Source of the DNA: Desulfovibrio sp.
Lineage (GTDB): Bacteria; Bacillota; Dethiobacteria; DTU022
Direction of reading: 5' to 3'
Length of the DNA stretch: 34,660 nt
Assembly: GCA_020060545.1 (NCBI GenBank)
Contig: JAGUZX010000117.1
Location: 1 to 34,660 of the forward strand
Each line of letters begins with the position of its first letter. Position 1 is the first letter of the stretch. A program made the position numbers and the translations under genes. Below the pieces are notes generated by a model, which had not been told where the DNA came from, ran no database searches, and saw only the letters and a program-made list of their open reading frames with translations. Below, piece after piece: positions 25,245-34,660 of the stretch.

Positions 25245-25273
25245 AAACCCGGCCCCGTTAAAGGCCGGGGTTT
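25245..25273 (+). terminator. Hairpin terminator after the glycyl radical pseudogene
   Basis: AAACCCGGCC, loop CCGTTAAA, then GGCCGGGGTTT with one bulged G, followed by the T-rich GTATT. It is a plausible rho-independent terminator. Confidence 0.6.
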
Positions 25274-25295
25274 GTATTGATTCACATTTCAAGGT

Positions 25296-25323
25296 CTGAC
25301 CCCTTAGGGACTGACCCCTTAGG
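25296..25323. repeat. Tandem CTGACCCCTTAGG repeat
   Basis: The 13-base unit occurs at 25296-25308 and 25311-25323, separated by two bases. The first copy contains the stop of the frame that runs through the pseudogene end. Confidence 0.6.
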
Positions 25324-25328
25324 CGAAT

Positions 25329-25358
25329 TTGCAGTTAAAGCGCTTCTCGTGGTAAAAT
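25329..25358 (+). promoter_or_regulatory. Promoter for the DUF2062 gene
   Basis: TTGCAG at 25329-25334, an 18-base spacer, then TAAAAT at 25353-25358, 40 bases before the GTG start at 25399. Confidence 0.5.
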
Positions 25359-25398
25359 TACTCTTGAAAACATTGCAGGCTGAAAGGACGGAACAAGG

Positions 25399-25926
25399 GT
25401 GTCCGGACAAAAATTTAAAATGAGGCCGTGTCGTTTTAGGTGGGATAAGCTGAAACGGCGTTTTTACAAGCTTGTCGAACAGCAAGTTGTCGAAATGAAA
25501 GAAAAACCCGGCAAAGTGGCTTTCGGGTGTGCGTTGGGTTTTGGAGTCAATTTTTTACCGACCCTGGGCCTTGGGTTTTTGTTTGCTTTTCTCCTGGCCA
25601 CTATTTTCAAGGGCAACCAGGTCAGCGCCACCGCCACGAGCCTGCTCACCGGTTTTCTTATCCCGTTGAAGTACGCGTTAAACCTCCTGGTCGGGGGGGT
25701 TATCCAGGCGCACGAAACGGAAAATCTCCTGGAATTTATCACCCGCCAGTATGGATTGATTTTTAAAATCGGCAGCATCCAGGATCAGCTCTTAAACTTC
25801 CTTGATTTCTTCGGCTCCACTTTTATGGTTGGCGCGGCGATCAATGCCGCCTTTTTCGGGACGGGATTTTACTTTTTTGCCGGTTACATTTTGAAGAATA
25901 AAATCAATAAAGTCCCTGCCGGGTAG
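25399..25926 (+). CDS. DUF2062 membrane protein
   Basis: A 175-residue protein with the DUF2062 core: an amphipathic basic N-terminal helix, then KPGKVAFGCALGFGVNFLP and GLGFLFAFLLATIFKGNQVS, a second hydrophobic pair around LLTGFLIPLKYALNLLVGG, and a last helix GAAINAAFFGTGFYFFAGYI before a basic KNKINK tail. DUF2062 proteins are small inner-membrane proteins, sometimes fused to glycosyltransferases; no activity is established. The GTG start at 25399 is chosen because AAGG lies close upstream and the product then begins MSGQKFKMRP. It is monocistronic. Confidence 0.82.
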   Translation: MSGQKFKMRPCRFRWDKLKRRFYKLVEQQVVEMKEKPGKVAFGCALGFGVNFLPTLGLGFLFAFLLATIFKGNQVSATATSLLTGFLIPLKYALNLLVGGVIQAHETENLLEFITRQYGLIFKIGSIQDQLLNFLDFFGSTFMVGAAINAAFFGTGFYFFAGYILKNKINKVPAG

Positions 25927-26038
25927 AGCAGGGCCAAATCATCCGCCGCCGGCCGTCCTGATGACCCTTCATTACCGCGAAGCAGGTTTACTGGAATAAA
26001 CCGGCCAGATTATACTGCGGTCCCGGGGAGGAACAACA

Positions 26039-26809
26039 ATGACAGCGCTAAAAGAACGAAACATCTTGATCATGGGTGTGGCCAACAAGTACAGCATCGC
26101 CTGGACTATCGCCCGCGCCCTGGCCGGGGCCGGCGCAAACCTGGCCTTTACTTACCAGGATGAGCGCTTCAAGCCGAAGGTGGCGCGGCTGGTCGCGTCG
26201 GCCATGCCGGGCGCGCCGCTCGTGCCCTGCAACGTCGCCAGCGACGCGGAGATCGAGGCGCTGTGCGATGAATTAAAAAGTAAATTCGGGAAGCTGCACG
26301 GCCTGGTCCACAGCATCGCCTACGCCCGGAGCGGCGAGTTGGCCGGGCGCTATCTGGATACGACCAGGGACGGGTTCAAGCTGGCCCAGGAGATCAGCGC
26401 TTACTCGCTTGTCGCGGTCAGCCGCGCCGCCCGCCCGCTGATGGCGGAAGGCGGCAGCATTATCACCCTGACCTTTTTCGGCTCCCGCCGGGTGGTGCCC
26501 CATTACAACGTGATGGGGGTGGCCAAAGCGGCCCTGGAGGCAAGTGTGCGCTACCTGGCCTACGACCTGGGACCGCACGGGATCCGGGTCAACGCCATCT
26601 CCGCCGGGCCGGTGCGCACCCTCTCTGCGAAGGGAATCAGGGATTTCAACGCGATGCTGCGCCACGCCGAGACGAAAAACCCTTTGGGGCGGCCGGTCGA
26701 GGTGGAAGCGGTCGCCGATGCGGCCCTCTTCCTGGCCGGCGACCACTCCCGCGGCATCACCGGCGAAGTAATCCACGTCGACAACGGCTATCACATCATG
26801 GGCATTTAA
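26039..26809 (+). CDS. fabI: Enoyl-[acyl-carrier-protein] reductase FabI
   Basis: A 256-residue NADH-type enoyl-ACP reductase for the last step of each fatty acid elongation cycle. Landmarks are the divergent nucleotide motif GVANKYSIAWTIA, HSIAYA, the catalytic Tyr/Lys pair in HYNVMGVAKAALEA, IRVNAISAGPVRTLSAKGI and the C-terminal ITGEVIHVDNGYHIMG. Length is normal. The segment usually written LTYYG or LSYLG is LTFFG here, so the Tyr upstream of the catalytic one (Tyr146 in E. coli FabI) is Phe. GGGGAGGAACA precedes the ATG. The gene stands alone, away from other fab genes, which is common for fabI in Firmicutes. Confidence 0.93.
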   Translation: MTALKERNILIMGVANKYSIAWTIARALAGAGANLAFTYQDERFKPKVARLVASAMPGAPLVPCNVASDAEIEALCDELKSKFGKLHGLVHSIAYARSGELAGRYLDTTRDGFKLAQEISAYSLVAVSRAARPLMAEGGSIITLTFFGSRRVVPHYNVMGVAKAALEASVRYLAYDLGPHGIRVNAISAGPVRTLSAKGIRDFNAMLRHAETKNPLGRPVEVEAVADAALFLAGDHSRGITGEVIHVDNGYHIMGI

Positions 26810-26859
26810 ACAAGCTTGGCGCCGTTGAAACCGCAAACAGCTTTAAAAAACTAAATGCC

Positions 26860-26873
26860 GGGGCGCCGGCCCC
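26860..26873 (+). terminator. Short GC hairpin after fabI
   Basis: GGGGC, loop GCCG, GCCCC, followed by an AT-rich ACAGGCTATTATTTTAT. A possible terminator for fabI; the stem is only five pairs. Confidence 0.4.
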
Positions 26874-26937
26874 ACAGGCTATTATTTTATCTAAAATCAT
26901 CGATCCAACGGGCGGTAATCCCTGATCCAAAGGTTGA

Positions 26938-30093
<3,156 letters not shown>

Positions 30094-30185
30094 GGCGATG
30101 GATGCCTTCGCCCCGGGCTATAGAAACAAGGCTTTTCGTGGGGCAAGGGACCCGTCTCTCCATCCCTCCGCAAACCGTTTAACAC

Positions 30186-31112
30186 TCAAGCTGACGCAAT
30201 CTCTCCGGATACAGGCAAGGGAACAGCTTCGCCGCCGGGATCCGGAGCCAGCACGCTCAGCGCGCGGGGGGCTACTTCAACCGTCAGGGGCAGAGTGCCG
30301 AGCAGTTCCCCGTCGGCCTGGATCATCAGGGAGACCGGCGATTTGACTGTAATCCGGCGGGCGGTGAAGACTTCGATGTCCGGGTGGCCGATATGCCCGC
30401 CGCTGTATACCTTCGGCAGAATCTTCAAGGTCTCGATTTTACTCAAATCTTTGGCCAGGCAGACATGAAAGCAGCCGTCATCGAGCACCGCCGGCGGAAC
30501 TACTTTCAAGCCGCCGCCGTAAAAGGAACCGTTGCCGATGGCAATTAACAGGGCCTTCCCCTCCCAGCGGCGCCCGTCGTATTCTACATCCAGGGGAGCG
30601 TTACGATAAGTGACAAGGTTTTTCAAAATGCCAACCAGGTATGCCGCCTTGCCGGTCAAATGTTTTAGCTTCGTGTTGATCTCATAGGCCACCTGGCCGT
30701 CGAAACCGGCCCCGATCACATTGACGAAATAGCGGCGGCCGTCGATCCTTCCCAGGTCGATCCGCCTGCTTTTCCAGTGGAATAGTTGTTTGGCCACGGC
30801 AAAGGGGTCCTGCGGGTAGCGCAGGCTGCGGCAGAGATCGCTTCCCGTCCCGGTCGGCAAGATCCCGAGCGTGCACCGGGAAAGATCCATCCCGTTGACC
30901 ATCTCAAAGATGGTGCCGTCCCCGCCTACCGCAACCAGGAGCGACGCCCCCTCCGCCCCGGCCTGTCCGGCCAGCCTTACGGCGTCGCCGGCTTGCACAG
31001 TATAATAGGTCTTGAAAGCAAGCTCCCGGCGCAATAAAGGCTCTATTTTGTCCCAGATCTTGCCTGAACGGCCCCGGCCCGCCAGGCGGTTGACAATGAA
31101 AGCTGTTTCCAT
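30186..31112 (-). CDS. Diacylglycerol kinase family lipid kinase
   Basis: A roughly 308-residue member of the DagK/YegS/BmrU family, which phosphorylates diacylglycerol or a related lipid at the membrane face. Motifs are FIVNRLAGRGRSGKIW at the N-terminus, the nucleotide loop VAVGGDGTIFEMVNG, LGILPTGTGSDLCRSL, FVNVIGAGFDGQVAYE, AIGNGSFYGGGLKVVPPAV with DDGCFHVCL, and the C-terminal QADGELLG strand. All the family's conserved Gly/Asp residues are in place. The ATG at 31112 is eight bases after GAGG; an in-frame ATG at 31118 is only two or three bases from it. The gene is divergent from the CDF transporter. Confidence 0.9.
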   Translation of the reverse strand: METAFIVNRLAGRGRSGKIWDKIEPLLRRELAFKTYYTVQAGDAVRLAGQAGAEGASLLVAVGGDGTIFEMVNGMDLSRCTLGILPTGTGSDLCRSLRYPQDPFAVAKQLFHWKSRRIDLGRIDGRRYFVNVIGAGFDGQVAYEINTKLKHLTGKAAYLVGILKNLVTYRNAPLDVEYDGRRWEGKALLIAIGNGSFYGGGLKVVPPAVLDDGCFHVCLAKDLSKIETLKILPKVYSGGHIGHPDIEVFTARRITVKSPVSLMIQADGELLGTLPLTVEVAPRALSVLAPDPGGEAVPLPVSGEIASA

Positions 31113-31346
31113 GTGCATTACCTCATCTGACTATATTGTTTATAAAAAGGAATAATTCTACAGAATCCAAAAAACTTCCTTCTTCCACACTTATGATATA
31201 ATAAAAAAACAGAGTCACCGCCTCACCGCGGCTGAAGCGATGTTACCATCCGCCCCCCATTAATCATATACTAACAACCGGGGGGTTGCACGGCGGCGCT
31301 CTGTTAAAATTAACATCTCCGGTTAGGGAAGAAAGAAGGGGCTCTT

Positions 31347-32285
31347 TTGCAAAAATGGGCCGGTTACCTGTTGGACCGGCTGCTGGCGAAACGGGACATC
31401 AATATCCCGGAGGAAAGATCCAGGGTCGGAATGCTGGAAGGCTGGGTAAGCATATCGGGCAACCTGCTTCTCGCTGTGGCCAAAACCGTTTACGGTTTGC
31501 TTACCGGCAGCATCTCCTTGCTGGCCGACGCCGCCCATACCGCCTCTGACATCTCTTCATCGCTGGTAATCCTGATCGGTTTTAAAATTTCCGCCAGAAA
31601 GCCGGACCGGGAGCATCCTTACGGCCACGGCAGGATCGAATACCTGGCCGGACTTGTTATCGCCATTTTTTTAATCGCCGCCGGCCTGTCTTTCGCCTAT
31701 ACCGCCTTGATCCGCCTTCTCAGCGGCGCGGTGATCCATCCCAGCTGGCCGGCCGTAGCCGTCACGGCATTTTCCATTTTCTATAAAAACTTTATGTACC
31801 ATTTCTCCCAGCTGCTGGGCAAAAGAATTAGCTCGGTAGCGGTGCAAGGCAGCGCCTGGCACCACCGCAGCGACGCTCTCTCTTCGGTGGCGGTCCTGGC
31901 CGCTCTGGCCGGCGGCTATTTCGGCCTGGCAGCGCTGGACGCCGTCATCGGCTTTCTCGTCGCCGGCCTGGTTGTTTTCACCGGAGCCTCAATCGCCCGC
32001 AATTCGGTCAGCCGGATCCTCGGCACCGCTCCCAGCCAGGCGTTACAAGAAGGGGTGATCGACTGCGCCCGGCAAATCGAGGGGGTGATCGACGCCCATG
32101 ACCTTGAACTGCACGATTACGGCTTCTTAAAGTCGGTTACCCTCCACATCGAGGTAGACGGCAGCCTGAACCTGGCCGACGCCCACGAAATAGCCTACCG
32201 GGTGGAACAGTTAATCAGTGTGTCTTTCAACTGCAGCACCGTGGTGCACCTCGATCCCTGTCAAGCGGGAAAAGCAGCCGGATAG
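31347..32285 (+). CDS. Cation diffusion facilitator family transporter
   Basis: A 312-residue CDF metal exporter (zinc, cobalt, iron or manganese). About six transmembrane helices span residues 30-220. The metal-site motifs are LLADAAHTASDISSS in the second helix, HPYGHGRIEYL before the third, and AWHHRSDALSSVAV in the fifth. The C-terminal cytosolic domain (VIDAHDLELHDYG, LHIEVDGSLNLADAHEIA) is a ferredoxin-like CDF dimerisation fold. The HTASD and HRSDA arrangements do not fix the metal. The TTG at 31347 is chosen because AAGGGG precedes it. It is monocistronic, followed by a hairpin. Confidence 0.92.
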   Translation: MQKWAGYLLDRLLAKRDINIPEERSRVGMLEGWVSISGNLLLAVAKTVYGLLTGSISLLADAAHTASDISSSLVILIGFKISARKPDREHPYGHGRIEYLAGLVIAIFLIAAGLSFAYTALIRLLSGAVIHPSWPAVAVTAFSIFYKNFMYHFSQLLGKRISSVAVQGSAWHHRSDALSSVAVLAALAGGYFGLAALDAVIGFLVAGLVVFTGASIARNSVSRILGTAPSQALQEGVIDCARQIEGVIDAHDLELHDYGFLKSVTLHIEVDGSLNLADAHEIAYRVEQLISVSFNCSTVVHLDPCQAGKAAG

Positions 32286-32315
32286 CCAGGCTGAGGGCCG
32301 CGGGGTGGAAAATAA

Positions 32316-32347
32316 AACCGGGCTTGCACAAGCCCGGTTGGCTGAAG
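32316..32347 (-). terminator. Perfect hairpin terminator
   Basis: AACCGGGCTTG (32316-32326) and CAAGCCCGGTT (32329-32339) pair perfectly. Read on the minus strand the stem is followed by TTATTTT, giving a classical rho-independent terminator for the glutaredoxin gene; on the plus strand it may also stop the CDF transcript. Confidence 0.8.
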
Positions 32348-32385
32348 AACGTTTGACCGCCGCCGGCGGCATGTCGCTACAGCCC

Positions 32386-32595
32386 TCACCCCTGCCCCCT
32401 GTAACCGACCGCTTTAACCTTGCCGTCTTCCACGACTACCGGAACCTTGTCCGCGCCGTATACTTCTTTTACTTTCTTCAGGGCCGCCGCATCCCGGCTG
32501 ACATTGTAAACCCGGTATGCAACCCCTTCCCGGTCGAACTCCTGCATCTGCTTGGCACAGTACGGGCAGCCGTCCTTAATGTACAGGTCCAACAT
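32386..32595 (-). CDS. Small glutaredoxin-like thiol-disulfide protein
   Basis: A 69-residue glutaredoxin/NrdH-like protein, nearly all of a single minimal thioredoxin fold. The redox motif CPYC is at residues 10-13 (LYIKDGCPYCAKQM), followed by the cis-Pro strand KVPVVVEDGKV. It should reduce disulfides or glutathione/mycothiol-type mixed disulfides in the cytosol. AAGGGGTG precedes the ATG by six bases and the terminator follows the stop, so it is a complete monocistronic unit. Confidence 0.88.
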   Translation of the reverse strand: MLDLYIKDGCPYCAKQMQEFDREGVAYRVYNVSRDAAALKKVKEVYGADKVPVVVEDGKVKAVGYRGQG

Positions 32596-33163
32596 CTTGA
32601 CACCCCTTTCTGCATAAAAATCTAATATGATTAGTCGGTATCCTTAACTAATGAAATATAATGCTACAAATTATTGTCGTTTTTACCATTTTAACTTCAA
32701 ACAGATTCTAAGACAACCCACCATAACTTGTTTTGTAAGAACAGCAAAGCTGCAAAAGTTTATGCATGAGCAATGCGAGAACAAGGTTTTTATTATTTCG
32801 GTATTGTTTTTAGAGATTTGAAGCGAAGCGACTTCTTCAGAAACGTGTTTTTCCAAAGGTGTCAACTGAGAAGTGGTCCTTTTTAGAATCTTAATGAGAC
32901 TGTAAGAACAAAAAGAAAATGCCGCGAGGTTTAAAACTCTTAATCCGAGCTTCAGGGTAATCCTGTACCTGGTTATCTTAATTTTTGGGCATATTTTATT
33001 CGCAAGCCAATTCATCTTCACACATAGGTTCCGCCCCACATTTTTGATGAGACCTTAAAACGATTTTGGGCATGTCCCCGGAACCGAGAAACCCAAAGGG
33101 ATTACCAAAGAGCAAATAGGGAATCTAAAGTAATTTTGAAAATATCAACATTTAAAACAATAG
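32596..33163. other. AT-rich region without a recognised gene
   Basis: About 570 AT-rich bases. A 118-codon minus-strand frame (33039 to 32683, with SQLTPLEKHVSEEVASLQ inside) is open but has no ribosome binding site and no family I recognise; it could be the remnant of a transposase or of a mobile-element tail. No terminal inverted repeats were found by eye. Confidence 0.35.
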
Positions 33164-33192
33164 TTTACATACATGATTAATAGTGCTATAAT
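33164..33192 (+). promoter_or_regulatory. Promoter of the degraded secreted-protein gene
   Basis: TTTACA at 33164-33169, a 17-base spacer, then TGC-TATAAT with the -10 at 33187-33192. It is a near-consensus extended -10 promoter, 40 bases before the ATG at 33232. Confidence 0.75.
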
Positions 33193-33231
33193 TTCCATAA
33201 GTCAAAATACTCGTGTGGGGGAGATGACTAA

Positions 33232-33620
33232 ATGAGCATTAAGAGTAAATCTTCGCTAATAATAGTAGCGCTATTTAGTAGCTTTAGTGGCCTTGTTGTT
33301 AGGTAACGTTCAAGCGTCACCAAAACCTTCGGAGACAGAGAGTAAAAGGATTGGAATACCTTCATTAACCCACTTTGAATTCGTGATCCTGAGATTGCAC
33401 CTAAATATGGCGTTATGGGGTACCTTGAGATCAACCTTTGGCGATAAGTAAGGGTGAAGAAGCAAGCATAACACTTTTACTGCACTTAGTTTCCCACGTC
33501 CCTGAGCTTACGGAGATTCAAGTAAACCTGGACCCCACGAGCGTTCACGGTCTCACCATTGAGCAGGTCTATGTCACCGAGAATGCAAAGGGAGAGATTA
33601 CCGGAAGGGACATAGTGTAA
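33232..33620 (+). pseudogene. Frameshifted gene for a small exported protein
   Basis: The ATG at 33232 follows GGGGGAGA and opens MSIKSKSSLIIVALF, a signal-peptide start. The continuation is in other frames: LVALLLGNVQASPKPSETES with GIPSLTHFEF (about 33281-33378), then RDPEIAPKYGVMGYLEINLW (about 33380-33440), then GEEASITLLLHLVSH, TEIQVNLDPTSVHGLTIEQ and a TAA at 33618-33620. Joined, these give an exported protein of about 125 residues that I do not recognise. At least two frameshifts and a stop (TAA after NLWR) break it. The intact promoter and terminator indicate recent decay, or alternatively sequencing error. Confidence 0.6.
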
Positions 33621-33660
33621 CCGCTCGGAATCCTTGTCGGGACCGGGGCGGTTTTTTCTT
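33619..33660 (+). terminator. Rho-independent terminator
   Basis: AACCGC (33619-33624) pairs with GCGGTT (33648-33653), with further pairing inside, followed by the run TTTTTT (33652-33657). It begins inside the stop codon of the preceding pseudogene. Confidence 0.75.
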
Positions 33661-33754
33661 GTCAGTGTTATCGGAGTAATGGCATAATGGTTGGCGGATG
33701 GATGTACATATTCAGCCGACAATCATTCTAGGAGACAGTGGAGAAACGGAAAGA

Positions 33755-33785
33755 GGGAACCCCTAGGCCAGCAACCTTAGTTCCC
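33755..33785. repeat. Imperfect hairpin left of the insertion element
   Basis: GGGAACCCCTAGG and CCTTAGTTCCC form an imperfect stem around a CCAGCAA loop. It lies just before the DUF6431 frame and may be near the element's left border; the matching right end is outside the window. Confidence 0.35.
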
Positions 33786-33795
33786 CCTTCCTCCC

Positions 33796-34461
33796 TTGCG
33801 TAAGCGTAAAGCTCCGCTATGGTTATCATACATGGATTGGGGAATCTCTGTAAAGAGTTATTTGAAAATGATTGAGCAAGGGTGTCCGGAGGAGTGGAGG
33901 CCGAAGCAGTGCCGCCACTGCCTGGCAGTAGTAGGGATTCACCTGCATGGACGGTATTACCGGAAGCTGTACACCCTGCTTGAGGTGTTGAAGCTAGCGA
34001 TCTTTAGATTTAAGTGCACAACCTGCGGATAGACCTTCTCGCTCTTACCGCCCTTCCTGATTCCCTACCGGGGAGCGGCGCCGGATGTCCAGGAAGAATT
34101 AGTTCGTCAAGCGGATCAGGGACACCCCCTGGAAACGATCGCGGAGAAGCTCACCCCGGCTACAGAACCCTACTCGGCCAAGACCCTGTGGCGGTGGAAA
34201 AAGGAATGGAACGGCTTACGGGTCTCGCTTGAGCCGACCTTTTGGGGACAGGTCTTTACCCGCTTCCCCCACATCCGGTCACCTGAAGGCAGAAATACCG
34301 GGTGGGGCTGGATCTTCGCCGCCTGGCAAGAAATTAGGGGCGAGCTGGCCGGTGAAGAAACCGGGTGCCTGCAGTGGCTAAGATACCTGGCCCTCTCAAA
34401 GGCGGCGGCGGAAAGAACCACGCCACCCCACAAACTCTGTCCATGTTCTTACCCGCTCTGA
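33796..34461 (+). pseudogene. DUF6431-type insertion-element gene with in-frame amber stop
   Basis: A single frame from about 33796 (TTG; ATG at 33832 is an alternative) to TGA at 34459-34461 is interrupted only by TAG at 34030-34032. The N-terminal piece, MDWGISVKSYLKMIEQG then CRHCLAVVGIHLHGRYYRK and RFKCTTCG, is a zinc-ribbon typical of DUF6431 proteins. After the TAG the same frame continues TFSLLPPFLIPYRGAAPD and AKTLWRWKKEWNGLRV, exactly what such proteins have after CG-x. The TAG sits where homologues have a residue such as Arg or Lys, so a nonsense mutation is likely. These proteins accompany a transposase, and one follows here. No convincing ribosome binding site was seen. Confidence 0.7.
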
Positions 34462-34524
34462 TGTAGGAAAATTGGTTTTGCCGGAAAAGTATTCCGAGCT
34501 TACCAGTTTAGGAGCGTGGAAAAG

Positions 34525-34660
34525 ATGAGCAATACCTTGCCCGACCAGCTGGCGGCCTTCCGCTACAGCCTGATCGCGCCCATCGTCTGCCGCCAGACGC
34601 CGCTAATGCCCGGGGAACTAAAAGCTTACTTAGAGGAGACGGCCTCTAAAGCCTTCGAGA
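34525..34660 (+). CDS. Transposase/integrase N-terminus, runs off the edge
   Basis: The ATG at 34525 has AGGAG about ten bases upstream; 45 codons are visible before the window ends. The sequence LAAFRYSLIAPIVCRQ followed by GELKAYLEETASKAFE resembles the N-terminal helical region of DDE-type transposases/integrases (FRYxLIAPVV), which precedes a helix-turn-helix. It directly follows the DUF6431 pseudogene, an arrangement known for such two-gene elements. The catalytic domain is outside the window, so whether it is intact cannot be judged. Confidence 0.65.
   Translation, partial: MSNTLPDQLAAFRYSLIAPIVCRQTPLMPGELKAYLEETASKAFE

Larger units (their letters stand above)
23576..25299 (+). pseudogene. 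Glycyl radical enzyme gene, internally deleted and frameshifted
   Basis: The N-terminal piece (from ATG 23576, AGGGGGG eight bases upstream) carries NDRIGLIREEMM and ICLERPTLLDRFW, the standard pyruvate-formate-lyase-like opening, for about 140 residues. The second piece, in another frame from about 24030, begins at GFSPEHARDYAVIGCVEMG, which holds the catalytic thiyl Cys, and runs to the glycyl radical loop VRVSGYCAYFRDLSP. In intact enzymes (about 800 residues) some 300 residues lie between these points, so a large in-gene deletion plus frame change is inferred. After EEIIEAHG the frame runs into a palindromic repeat and terminator rather than the normal C-terminal tail. ALFNLPLCLELALN follows the Cys motif, as in uncharacterised PFL2-type enzymes. 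No activating enzyme is nearby. Confidence 0.85.

Noticed and set aside
32683-33039. 118-codon minus-strand frame as a gene
   Set aside because: No ribosome binding site, no recognised family, and a composition expected of AT-rich non-coding DNA; left as an unassigned region.
34030-34032. TAG as a pyrrolysine codon
   Set aside because: Pyrrolysine is known mainly in methylamine methyltransferases; in a mobile-element gene a nonsense mutation is far more likely. Kept only as an alternative in the findings.

Overview
The window is a GC-rich bacterial chromosome segment broken by short AT-rich islands (about 7980-8510, 21640-22470 and 32600-33620). Strong GGAGG-type ribosome binding sites, frequent TTG and GTG starts, two selenocysteine codons and an anaerobic iron-sulfur and tungsten enzyme repertoire fit an obligately anaerobic Firmicute of the Peptococcaceae (Desulfotomaculum/Pelotomaculum) type. 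That placement is inferred from gene content, not proven.

The centrepiece is an eight-gene, tightly packed minus-strand operon (20249 down to 9504). Its order and domain content match bamBCDEFGHI, the class II (ATP-independent, tungsten-dependent) benzoyl-CoA reductase of strict anaerobes: an aldehyde:ferredoxin oxidoreductase-like tungsten subunit (BamB), a polyferredoxin (BamC), an HdrD/HdrBC-like subunit (BamD), a giant tandem HdrA-like flavoprotein (BamE), an MvhD-like subunit (BamF) and three NuoE/NuoF/NuoG-like subunits (BamG, H, I). BamE and BamF are each interrupted by an in-frame TGA exactly where homologues have cysteine, followed by a SECIS-like hairpin. Both therefore read as selenoproteins. 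The leader of bamB can form mutually exclusive hairpins. No ring-cleavage genes (bamA, bamQ, bamR) are in the window. Two genes with near-identical promoters flank the operon: a molybdopterin oxidoreductase fused to a FeoA-like domain (8687-9439) and a short-chain dehydrogenase (20797-21603).

Left of the operon (1-8150): the C-terminal part of queG; nagA with a small membrane protein; a site-2 protease with CBS domains; a beta-propeller lipoprotein; a hemolysin III family membrane protein; and a thioredoxin-domain YyaL-like gene destroyed by three frameshifts and loss of its CxxC motif. A truncated PIN-domain gene start lies in the AT-rich island beside it.

Right of the operon (20700-34660): the SDR, a DUF3795 protein, an FMN-binding lipoprotein-like protein and a flavodoxin, a glycyl radical enzyme pseudogene with a large internal deletion, a DUF2062 membrane protein, fabI, lacZ, a lipid-kinase-family gene, a CDF metal transporter and a small glutaredoxin. 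The window ends in a degraded zone: a frameshifted secreted-protein gene that still has its promoter and terminator, and an insertion element whose first gene carries an amber stop and whose transposase gene runs off the edge.

Dispersed palindromic repeats (AAGCAAGGGGACGG type, plus GTGTGTCCCCTTACC and CTGACCCCTTAGG types) mark many gene borders and several broken genes. No rRNA, tRNA or CRISPR array was seen.
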